Positions 31,846-43,009 of a stretch of DNA of 64,000 nucleotides are shown here, piece by piece. Position numbers and translations under genes: made by a program. The notes under the pieces are model-generated. The model made no database searches, was not told where the DNA came from, and was given only the letters and a program-made list of their open reading frames with translations. Origin of the DNA: Bolinopsis microptera (taxonomy: Eukaryota; Ctenophora; Tentaculata; Lobata; Bolinopsidae); the NCBI RefSeq assembly GCF_026151205.1, contig NC_087072.1, positions 21,542,103-21,606,102 on the forward strand. Direction: 5' to 3'. The first letter of the stretch is position 1. Every line of letters begins with the position of its first letter.

Positions 31846-34800
31846 AACTTAATATAACACAGTTCTTGAAGTAATTGCTTCCCCACTAACAATTCTTTGG
31901 AATTTGCCCCTGCCACTATTATATTTATACTAGAGGCCTTCGTCCTTTTTACAATTACTGTAATTATCCCGTAGACTCGTCTCTAGACACTTCAGGGCTT
32001 GTTAGACCTGAACATTTATTGGTATTCCGAACTTGCAGTTCCCTTTACCGGATGATAGTATTAAAAGAAGTAACAGTTCGTTTGTGTGTTACAATTGCAG
32101 CCCGCCCTGATAGCATTTGTCACGGTTTCAGGTCTAGTGGACCGGACAGAGTTCATGATCAAGTCGCTTTTTCTCTTTTCAAGTTGCTTTAATATAAACA
32201 TTTGATAAGAACTTAATCACTATGATAGGATTTTGTGGTCAAGGAATGTCATGAATATGCCCAATAATAAGCCGGTCGCCTAATCAAAAAGCCGGTCGCC
32301 TAATCATAGCTTTGTTGAAAGCTAAATTTAGTCTGCAATGTTAGACTTTCAGTTGACCACCAATAAGCATACTAAAACATGGCGCATCTAGTCTCCCTTA
32401 TAATAGCCGATCACCCTTATAAATGACAGGGTTATCAAGGGTGATCGTCATCGATAAATGTCATTATCAATACTCCGGGGCTGCCCCTTCGTTTTTCCTG
32501 GAGTAACCCTCACTACACTAGTATGTGATTGCCGTTTGTGACGCGTTTAAGACCAATGTTTGTTGAGTGTTTGTGGCCAACTATCTCCGTCAAAGTGTTT
32601 GAATATCCGAAGCCGGGGAGCCCCCTTTTGTGCACCTTTGCAGATATCGATTAGACTTGCAGTCGACTGGACCGTCCAGATAGCTGCAAATTTGTGAGAT
32701 ATATCAAGAGACGGACCTGTAAAACATTCCGACCACGGGGGACTACAAAACAGAACGGCTTTTAACACCGTGTAGTATCGTAATATCGGGAGCCTGCGGG
32801 ATATTGGCAGGTCAACTGTCCTCGTAGCCACGGTAATGCTACGTTTTAACAACAGTACAACCTGGCAGTACAGTTCTTCACCTCCGTTAAGAGGCGGTCT
32901 CATTGAAAAGTAGTAAGTCATCCTCTCGTCTTTTGTGTAGCTTCCTTCAAATTGGATCACTGTATCCCTGTCTATATTCATATTGTCAGTTTCTCATTCT
33001 TGAACCCATTTCAAGTAAACGAGTTTGAACTTTTCTTTGATCCGTTAGCAAAATTGAAGGTGCTAATAGCCAACTTTTTGTTAAAATCTTTTAATCAATC
33101 ACGACGCCCTTGACTTTTGTCACGGACCCGTTTCGACAGCTTTTTCTCTATTTTAAAATTGGTTCATGCCAGGTTTAAAAGACAGTTCATTGCCAAATGG
33201 CTCGAAGCTGTTACTGAACCCTGCGTTAGAATAATGAATACATAAAGTGTGAATTCCAATGACCATGCGCAGTAAAGCTACAGCTTATAAACCTCGATAC
33301 CGAATGTAATTTGTTAGTTACTGATAACTCACTATTATAACTCACGGCAGATTACTTGCCGTTATTAACAGCGTCCACTCTGGACACTTTCAGTAAATCA
33401 GTTTTCTCCTTCCGTGTTTTCGTTCTCCTATATATTCTGCACTCTGATGACACAACTACACCACCCAGTTTTAGATATGATCTGTCATGTACAATATCTC
33501 GTCATTACACATATTCTGTGCGATATCTCGTCATTACACAGCTGGTAACAACCCTGAAATTACTGGAATTTGCTCTATTTAATTTGGGGCATGACATGAA
33601 GTAATTGAGGGGTGTTGAGGTTACCGGTCGTCTACTCTAATAGTTAGGGCAATATGCATAGCAGGTGTACAGATCACCCTGAGCAGGTAGCATTAGGTAA
33701 GGTACATGAGGCGGCATGTGAACTAGTTAAACGCACCAGAATACCCCTGCCCGGCCTTGTCCGGGGTGTTCGCCTTGTTCTCCACATAACCGCTCTTATT
33801 GGATTTATATCGAATAATTAAATTCTAATGTTGGGGAAATTGCTAGGTCTTGAGTCGAGCACTTATTGTTTGTCGTTTAACACATTTTGTTGTCTTGTCA
33901 CGCTGAGCTCAGATGTACGTACTTTTAGCTAAAGCTTGCGTCTTAATACTTGACAGTCCATATTTGGCAGACCAGGCCCAGTTAAACCCTAATAGTCTAG
34001 CCATGACCCGTCTGAGTTTAGCTCACAGGACTTGAGGTAAGATCTGGTGGTGAAGTGGCCAATTAGACCAGATATAGGACACGGGAGAACTCCCAAGACG
34101 ATCTGAGAGAAGCCGGACAAGGATAGAAGAGAGGTGGAAGTGAACAGTTGGAGTGGTGTTGGTAGATGGCATGCTGCCTCGTGCAGCAGTTCACTAGCTT
34201 AGTGCTGGACAGCTGGTCCCTGACTCCTACACCTGACCTGTCCAGACCTGGCCAGGCGTGACGGCATAGTTAGACTGGTCTGCTCAACTATTTAGCTAAC
34301 TACCAAACTATCTAGCTCGTCACTTCCAGATCATATCTGCTCTGCTTTGTGCTGTTGTTCGTGTTTGGTATTTGGTTTGTTGGGGCGCACTTGCATTTGA
34401 TCTTGATCTTTCTGCTTTCATTTCACAATTGTGTTGCCAACCTTCAGAGTGTAAGCTGAATAACAATAGAATATTTTGTGCGGCAATACTCATTAGGAAG
34501 CTTTAAATTCAGTCATCAATAAACCGAGATAGGCTTTTGTCGACACCATTGTTCCAAAACTGTTCAACTGTGAAATTAATAAATAGTATTATCTAAATCT
34601 AATTTCTCGCCTATTCATTTTAAATGGCGCCTATTAAGCTTTTAAATGATTTATGACACGCCCAAGCAAATTCATATTCTTATTTCTCTTTTCTATTAGC
34701 ATTACTGACTTGCTCTCAACTAAACTTTAGCTTGATTTAAAGTGATATGAAAGACAAATGCTCGATATTCTATACACCATTGTGAAAAGATAAGAATTCG

Positions 34801-35524
34801 TCTTAAAACGATGTTCGGATTGAGGCTGGATGCTAAAACGTTTTCATTGTGTGTTAATTTACTGCATTGTCGTACAAATAATTCCCTTCTCTCACCAAAC
34901 TACCATTAATTTGATGCCGTTACTACCACTACAGTGCGGATTAGTATCGCGTGCAATAGCATGCGCACCAGCGCTGGTCAAGCCTATTTATTGATCGTTG
35001 CGTGGCAGTCTTGATCATTTTTCCATACTACGGCATTATTTTCTCCGACGAAATTTTATGTTTTCCGGTTTAAACTTACTTTATATCAGATACGAAAATA
35101 TTCGATTAGGTAGATCATACTTTTAACATACGTTCACTAAACTCTCCTTCCGGCCATGTTCATTCACACAGACCCAGTATGCCGAATTGCTTGGACATAA
35201 TACTTGTTAAATGTTCATTTAATTACGGAACTGCAGGTGTTAACTTCCTTGTCTAGTCCCGATTACTGACGGGCCCCAGGAAGCCCCAGCTTCTATTTCA
35301 GTCCTCCTGATATGACAATATATTCTCAGATTCTTATTAAACACATCTCATAGTCAGTCTCCGATAATTTAAAAGTATTTCTCGCCTCAGTTTTACTTTT
35401 TATCATGCCATTGTTCTTTTAATGTGTGTTTAATTAGTCATTATAAAATATAAAATGTTAAGCCTCTAGTCCTTAGTTAGATCACTACTAAACCACACTC
35501 ATTGAGCAGGTGAATATTAATAAT

Positions 35525-38500
35525 ATGTCGGACGATAAATTTAGCCGAAGTACGACAACCAGTGGGAGTAGCACAGGTGACGACAAAGCCCTCATCAGGG
35601 ACCACGGCCATAAAACCCTTCTTAGCGGATACAGCTTTAACGAATATGAGGTGAATATCACACAATATCACATATTATCACATATTATCACACAATATCA
35701 CACAATATCACACAATATCACACAATATCACACAATATAAAGTGAATATCACACCATGTATCCATGGTAAATCAGCTTTTGGTTTTAGGGTTTATATAAC
35801 TGTTGACAAATCACATTTTTCTGGAATAAAGTACATATATTTACACTTTACAGCTTGTATGTTTTATCTGTTAACAATTAAATATTTCTCTTCTGTTAAC
35901 ATTTTGATGTCTCTCCAGGTCGACGAAGTGTACAATATTATGGGCACAAAGAGTAGAGCTACAGTTCTCATCTGTTTCTTACTCAGCTTATTTGGAGAAA
36001 TGTTTGCTCCTTTCGGAATTATAGCTCCATTATTACAGGTGAGCTTTGAGACTCGCAGAGAGGTCTGAAATCTATTAGCGTCTCGTTCTTATAATGATAA
36101 ACGGGGATAATTTACAAATCAGTCAAGACTAGATCATCAGTTTACCTTGTGTTCTAGTCCGTCTTTATCCGATTATTTAGTTTACTTGGTCTACTGTCAC
36201 CCCATATCACAACGAATCACATGAGCAGTATCGTCAAAAATCTAATATCTTTAGGTCAATAAGATTTTTACAGAAAAATTTGCCGTTTATTGCCGCGTAA
36301 TTTGTCAACTTTATGAGCTTTTTTGTGGGTCCATAGTTTCGTGGTTAATTTCACGGTCTGTCTAAGTCTAGTGTCTGCAGACTCCCTACTTCAAGCTTAT
36401 CTGAATCTCCGACTTGTCCAGAGTTTTGCAGTGCAACTAATTGGACTTATCGCCAGATCAATTTTTAGAGTCAAAATTGTAGACAACATATCTGATTGAC
36501 CGTTCCAGTGATACGATTTTCGCTCTCATGAAGTAATAAAAAGTTACATACCATAAAACAGGGTCAATATCTTGTAGGCTGGAAGGTGTGAGAACTGAGA
36601 ACCCATACTTCTTTTACTGTGATTTAATCAGGCTGAAATTGAAAGGTTTGCTAAAAATCATCTCTTTTTTTTCAGGTCGAGATTCCCGAACCCATATTCT
36701 TGTCATCAGACCAGAACGAAACAGACATTTGTAATGTCTCCAGGAGTTCTTGGGTATGGGAGAATAAACACAGGTCAGTTAAAATCAAACTCACTTTTAC
36801 TTTCTATTACAGGATTTACAGAATATCTCACAAAAATTCAAACCAGAACAAATTTGATCCATAAGATAAATCCTAAAGATTTTCCGAAAACCCAACCATG
36901 GCCATCTGTAATCCAAGACCTAACCTTAACATCCTCTCAGGTCGATTGTAACCGAGTTTGAACTGCAGTGTAAGCCAATGTACACTAACTTAGCCAGCGC
37001 AGTTTTCTTCGTGCCGGGCATGGCTCTCGGACTTTTAATTGCAGGGTAAGTTCAAGTTCTATGTAGTTCTATTCTCGTTCAAGTTCTATCTAATTCTGGT
37101 TCTGTATAGTTTTAACTACTGTAAATGCCGAACTAGTCGGATCATTGCTCGCCTGAGAGCAGTCTTATAAGAGCAGTGAGAAGTCGTCCTTCTGTGGAAG
37201 TCCTGGTCTTGACCATCTAGTTTCCTGGATTGTACGTGTTTTGTACGGGTTGTCAACTGTAACATGTCCATCGGCCGGCAAGGTGATCACAAACTTATAT
37301 TTGTACGATTTTTGTGATAAAGAAAGATACGTGCCTCTTTTGTGATGTAGATATTGGAAGACGTACATAGGGTATTATAAGACAGATGACCACATACCTG
37401 TCACACACATCTTTCCAAAATTAGCCCCATTTTCTCTAAATAACCTAGAATGGACAGTGATATAAGGAAAATGAGTTGTAGGACTTCTGAAATGCTGTAG
37501 AATGCGGCCCATACACAAAGCATTTGACAGTTGTTGGATATTTGGATAATGACATTACATGATCTGGGTCCAGACCCTTCTTTTAACATTTAGACCTTTA
37601 TAGTCGCTATAGACCGATATAATACTAACGACAACAAGACACGCCAATAACTAGACGAAACTAAAGAGACCAAATCCGCCCTTTCACTCAAATTTCAAGG
37701 CTACAAGTCTGTGACTGTGTGCTTAGTTAAGTAGTTACGAGGCTGTGTGATAGGTTCCACCACCATGGCAGTACAACTTTATAACGAGGGTTATTTACAG
37801 GTACTTGTCGGACAAGTTTGGACGGAAGAGGACCAACATAATCCTCATGATGGGATCTGCTGCGTCTAGTTGTGCGATGGGCTTCTCCACTTCCTACGAG
37901 ATGTTCCTCTGTTGCCAAGCTTTACTCGGTGAGTTTGTGTTCTGAAGAACTTAATATACTTTAATCTAATAACCTAAGGGGTTTGTAGGCGAGGAGTAGC
38001 GATTATTATGCGGAGTAGCTGAAACTAGATCAAGTGTCAGACAAGAAATGGGGCAGTGCTGACTGCTGAGTCGTGCTGAACTCGACTGTTGTTTATAACG
38101 TGGACTAAGCACTTGTTTTTGTCGTCATTACTAAGTGACTGCTCCCATTTCCGATGTAAAACTACAGATCTGTCTGATATCTAGTGTTAATGTGATAATA
38201 CGTCTGTAAGCTGTTACATGCTGGAATCCACTGAAGTGTCGATATGAACGATAAGAGTTTGATTCTCTGCATTGTCTCAAGATAACATTGAATCTGAACA
38301 ATACAAAAAATGTTGACCTTTCTTTATGGCAAATTATCGGAAACTTGAAAATAAATTATTCAATTATGTTTATCTTTTATGTGTCGTTATAAAAGAGATT
38401 GTGCTCCTTTATAATGTCTTTACAAGTAATTGATTAAGTTATTAAACAATTACTATGCCCAGGATTCACGCTAGGCGGTACCATGGTCACCAGGGTACTG

Positions 38501-40982
38501 TGGATGTTGGAGTTCGTCACTGAGTCTATGAGACCATACGCTTCTGCTATTTCGGTAAGTTTTTACTCCTGATAATCTACTCTAAATTCATGTTAATTTC
38601 ACTGCCAGTATTTTTGATATGTGACGTGATAATTGGTCGAAACATCTGCAGTGATGTACAGGGCTGGTTGTGGTAGTTGGGTAGAATGTGGACCAGATCA
38701 GGTCTGTAAATAAAAAGGAGGGTGGCGTCGCGTGCAGAGCATTACTCTTCACTTATCAGCCGATCAGTTGAGATTAACCTGGTTACGTAAAGCAGGTTAG
38801 CTGACAGGTTACACCATTTCAGGCTCAGTTCTTCTGTTTGGGCACAGCACTGGTACCACTGGCAGATTACTATTTACAAGACTGGAGGTCCTTGGACTTT
38901 ATTATCGCCGTCTATTCTGTGCTTTGTGGTAAGTGAACAAGCTATATTTACACATTCTCCGAATTCCGATCATTCAAGTAAAGTTATAATCAACATGCAG
39001 CTGATCACATACACAATGTTTCCATGCCTTAAGACGAAAACAGCAAGACACTTTGACTAACACTCGCTAACTCTCAGTTTTGATGATGTTTTGGCTGCCC
39101 GAGAGCCCACACTGGCTGGTAACAAATAACAAAACCAAAGATCTTCAAAAGACCATGCAGAGGCTGATCGACATAAACCGGTCTAAACTAGATCTCAAGG
39201 TACGTCTAAATTTATATCCACCGATATCTCCGTCTGTCAACTATTAGTATTACTCGAGCCCCCAGTCCCTGTATTCAGGATACAGGCTACTTTGTATTCC
39301 ACCCACGTTCATTGATGACCGATTGGGACAAATTTGTCAATATTACCAGATTCCCGAATTTGTCAACATCTTCCCCAACAACTTGTCATGATTGTGCATA
39401 ATATTTACCATCACCGATTAAATTTGTCTCAAAAGAGTCTGACTGCAGCATGAAGTAGCCCACATTACGACCCAACAGTCTCCAACATTACCCTTTCATT
39501 TCCTTCACAGTTCACACTTTAACCCACTGTACCCCTCAGGATATCAAGATTATTCCAGTCCCAGAACACAAGGAATCAGGAAACATCTGCATCATCTTCA
39601 GTGACATGAAAACCTTCGCTATTGTGATGGGGCTTATCTACCAGTGGTTCCTCACTAGTTTCCTTTATTACGGGTTCTTCCACATGGTGGGGACTCTTAA
39701 CGGAACTGCTCACTGGAATATTGCTATTATGGGAATCATGGAGGTAAGACGAACACTCCAACTTTGTTTAATATACTTTAACATTGTCCCTTATCTTTTT
39801 AAAAAGGGCATTAGGCGCACCCTATTATGCAATATGCGCTTGCAGCGATGACAATATGAATGAATAGCCAAAGCACCTTTTTCAAGAGGCAAAAATTACG
39901 ATACTCGAAAATGTTTATAGTCTACCAGATAAGTCTATTGGAAGTACTTAGTACTAGACAGCTTATAGACAAAAGTTTTATCTCGCTAAGGTTTCGAAAG
40001 ACCTGTAATTTAACAGTTTGTCAGCACTTATTGGAATTTGTCAATAATTATTTGAAGATTATGGCTTTTTTCACAAACACTTGACAAACTACGGGTTTGA
40101 AACTCCCATAAACCAAAAACTTGACAAAATCAAGCCCTCTTTTGAGAGCTACTAGTCATGACTTATGGGTTGACTAGTCAACCCATAAGCATGAGCAGCT
40201 CAAATGAGACTGGTTCCTGCAAACTTCTTGGTCCATCGAAAACTCAAACTTGACAGCCGACAATCAACTAAATTTAAATAGATTTGAACAGTGTCATGAT
40301 CAAACCGACCTGAATATTTGAGATTACTTTCAACTTCTTCTATCAAATGATTTAATAAAACCTTTTTCAGGGACCGTGTCTGATCGTAGCTGGACTAATG
40401 ACGACAAAACTGGGCCGAAAAAAGACCATGTTTTCTCTGCTGATCATAGTAATCCTCACTTGTCTCCTCTCCCTAGTAAACTACCCCATCTCATCCGACT
40501 GGGACCTCAGGTACGTTCATAATCTACTCCTTAACTCACGTCAATTTGAATCACATACTTCTCCATTCGCACCACGTGCGAGCTGGCTGTATTTCTCATT
40601 CAGCCAGCAGAATTTCCGGCTGATTACTAAACCGGGGTATGATAGCGTCCAGCTCAGTAACGTGCATGTTCCCTGGTTCCCAGCTCTGCTGGAATTAGGA
40701 GTACAGTGTGTGCTCTGTGCTCGCAGGTGCCTGTCGCAAAGATGGGCCAGATATCTAACGTTTTAACTTTTTCAGGAGAATTTTCTCGTTGATTGGGTCG
40801 AAAGCCGGAAGTGGACCGATGTTCTTTGTTGTGTACATCCTTACACTTGAGGTAAGGAAATTCTTAAATTCTTATGTTATTCCGACAATTTTAGAGCTGG
40901 GATGATGTAATTTGGATCCCGATATATTGATTTACTGAATCATTTCCTGTCTACTACTAGACTCAATGCCGACTGACTCTTG

Positions 40983-41013
<31 letters not shown>

Positions 41014-42116
41014 TATTTCCCCGCATCATGCATATGGATTAGTAAGTTTAAAAAGGTCCAGGTCGTTAGCATTTAGTCATTGCGTCCAGTAAAGATTACA
41101 ATTACATAAACAGCCATAAAGAGAACTGGAAAATGAATGACCTTTAGCTACTCGAGTTAAACAAGGGGCCTGGGACAGGCGAAGGTCCTACAATTTGTAG
41201 AATTGTCATGGAAATTTCTCACGAGATTACGTACATGGAGCTTATGGTACTTCGATAGATTACGAATTTAATGTCCACTGACCGCTTGATACTGCTCTGA
41301 TAAGATACCGCCGCCCTAACTGTAAGCATGAAATTAAAATTTTGAATGGCTGCTCTCCGGAATTTGATAGATCCACATACTAATCGGGTATAATAATGGA
41401 CAAATTTAATTTGATGAGGCACACAATACCATATATTGTTAGACGGCCCGTGACTCCGAGCTGACTTGCAAGGAATCGAAAAGAGCGAAAACTCCGGTCA
41501 CCCTTCGCCACCTCCATGTACCTTAGGATTACATAATAGGTTTTTGTCTTTATGGTAAGAGGCCGCTTAGAAGCGCTTCATAAATCATCAGGAACCCTCA
41601 CAAGTTCGCACTAAAATGGTACCCGAATCCTGTACAGATACAGATGACAACCAAACGTAAACGTATGCCCTGAAATCTGACAAGTTAAACTGACTGAATG
41701 ACTAAACTAAACTCTAACTTCAAAGGACCGTCCAAACTAAACTCTTATATTTTCAGTCGATGCCCACGTCAATCCGATCTATCGGAATGTGCACGTGCTC
41801 CCTGATCGCGCGGCTCGGGGCAGCCTCACCGCCCTTCTTCTTGGACCTGTGCCAGCAGTATTACAGCAACCTCCACTACCTAGTTTACGTGGGAATGTGT
41901 CTCATAGGACTGGTTGTCACGTGGTTCCTACCAGAAACCAAAGGTGAAACTCTCAAACAGACTCTAGCCGAGGGAGGAGCTCTCAGACCCAGAACAATCC
42001 CCGAAGTAGAATCTACTCAGACCATCAATAAAATAAACTCTTCCAGTGACTGCAGCCTGGAGAATATTGAATCACCAAGGACAGATCAGAAGTCAAGCGA
42101 CTTCAGAATTGTATAG
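35525..42116 (+). CDS. SLC22-type organic cation/anion transporter (MFS), 12 exons, complete
   Basis: Exons: 35525-35650, 35919-36038, 36676-36773, 36941-37045, 37801-37928, 38463-38554, 38823-38928, 39078-39199, 39540-39743, 40371-40510, 40776-40851, 41757-42116. All introns are GT-AG and phases agree, giving 558 residues, the usual length of the family. Domains: cytosolic N terminus with YSFNEYEVDEVYN; TM1; a shortened extracellular loop with sequons (NET, NVS) and the EFELQC block; MFS signature LSDKFGRKR (about 152-160) between TM2 and TM3; PESPHWL after TM6; a second signature KLGRKK in the C-half; E-x-M-P-T-S-I-R before TM11; LPETKGETL at the end. It would move small organic ions across the plasma membrane; the substrate cannot be told. 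The upstream GTG-initiated extension is ignored; ATG 35525 is chosen. Confidence 0.94.
35651..35755. repeat. 10-bp tandem repeat abutting the exon 1 splice donor of the SLC22-type gene
   Basis: Starting in the donor itself (gag|gtgaatatcacac), units of tatcacacaa and the variant tatcacatat repeat about eight times to 35739. The donor-like gtgaatatcacac then recurs at 35743-35755. The intron therefore begins inside a minisatellite and contains a second copy of its own 5' splice site. Confidence 0.85.
40162..40189. repeat. 28-bp perfect palindrome
   Basis: cttatgggttgact is followed directly by its reverse complement, with no spacer. Located in the intron before the tenth exon of the SLC22-type gene. 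Confidence 0.95.
40985..41013. repeat. (TA)n microsatellite
   Basis: An uninterrupted-looking TA tract inside the last intron of the SLC22-type gene. Similar tracts occur at about 53134-53157 and 53516-53532, and a tattat-type tract at about 57160-57185. Confidence 0.8.
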
Positions 42117-43009
42117 ATTTATTTTAAATTTAGTTTAACGTTAAAGACGTATTTAAATTATGTGCAGATTTTATTAAAATTTATTTGAGAATTTAATTGC
42201 TTTATTGAGAAAGTTTAATTTGATGTAGACTTTATAGCTGTCGGCACACTGTAGGGCTGACAGCGCCATGTAAATATTTTCAAGTCTGGACGAGCTGAGA
42301 TACATTTTAACTCTGAATTCTTAGATTTTACCTAACTTTTAGATTTTATTTATTTACCTCAGAGTAGCTTAATGTTTAATTTTGAGTAACAAACTAGATT
42401 TCAATAGTTTTAGAGAAACATCGCTTCAAGGCAATTACAAATGAGAACTTTTTCCCTTCCTTCCTTCCTTCCTTCCCATATCAAAAAGCTTTTTGTGGAC
42501 CATGGTTTATCACTGATGAATACCTCATTTCTATTTTCTAAACTCCCGAGCTTAACCAGTTTCCTGAAGCCGCTGATCTAATTAATTAATTATACCATTT
42601 CTGAACGATGTGATAATTATCTCATTTGGTGTGAGTTAGTCGGGTTTGTTTTTTGTGTTATTGTTTTTATTGATTTGATTTTTACAAACACAGATATGAT
42701 CTCCGAATTATTTTCGTCAAGAATTAAAAATAGCCGTTCTAAAAACAGAGTCAAGAATCAAGATAGAAATCGTTTGAAGCAGACAAAATGTATTATAAAT
42801 CTGTCATCGGGCATTAAGTTCAGTCTTTACGGCTCAGATTTTCTCTAAAACACCGACATCTAATGTCGAGCATGCACCAGACCTTGAAAACAAGCTGGCT
42901 AATGTGTGGCAATTAGTTTGACATATTGGTGGTTACTGGACTATACAATGTCTGATTACGCCAAACTATGCCTTTGCCTCTCAAATAAACAACGTCCTTC
43001 TCAAACATC
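42117..43009. other. Convergent intergenic region between the SLC22-type gene and SLU7
   Basis: About 890 bp shared by the 3' ends of two convergent genes. It holds an AT-rich 3' UTR for the transporter, a (TTCC)n microsatellite at about 42454-42476, and a minus-strand polyadenylation signal (TTTATT on the plus strand) near 42666-42671 that would serve SLU7. Confidence 0.6.

Larger units (their letters stand above)
23529..35524. other. About 12 kb without a recognisable gene
   Basis: No exon series, RNA gene or transposase is supported. Contents noted: near-perfect hairpins at 25786-25823 and 31391-31434, an imperfect one at 26106-26190, an E-box tandem repeat at 28595-28651, a pair of related repeats at 30755 and 31675, and duplicated 17-18-bp words at 32266-32310 (agccggtcgcctaatca) and 33500-33548 (atatctcgtcattacaca). 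One 144-codon minus-strand frame at 32547-32981 has no recognisable domain. This is likely intergenic, including the promoter of the SLC22-type gene. Confidence 0.5.

Noticed and set aside
32547-32981. 144-codon open frame on the minus strand in the gene-poor middle
   Set aside because: No signal peptide, domain or conserved motif is recognisable, there is no second exon, and base composition is not distinct enough to call a gene. A protein search or RNA-seq would decide.
35510-35524. Upstream GTG start for the SLC22-type protein
   Set aside because: Nuclear genes rarely start at GTG, and an ATG follows five codons later in the same frame.
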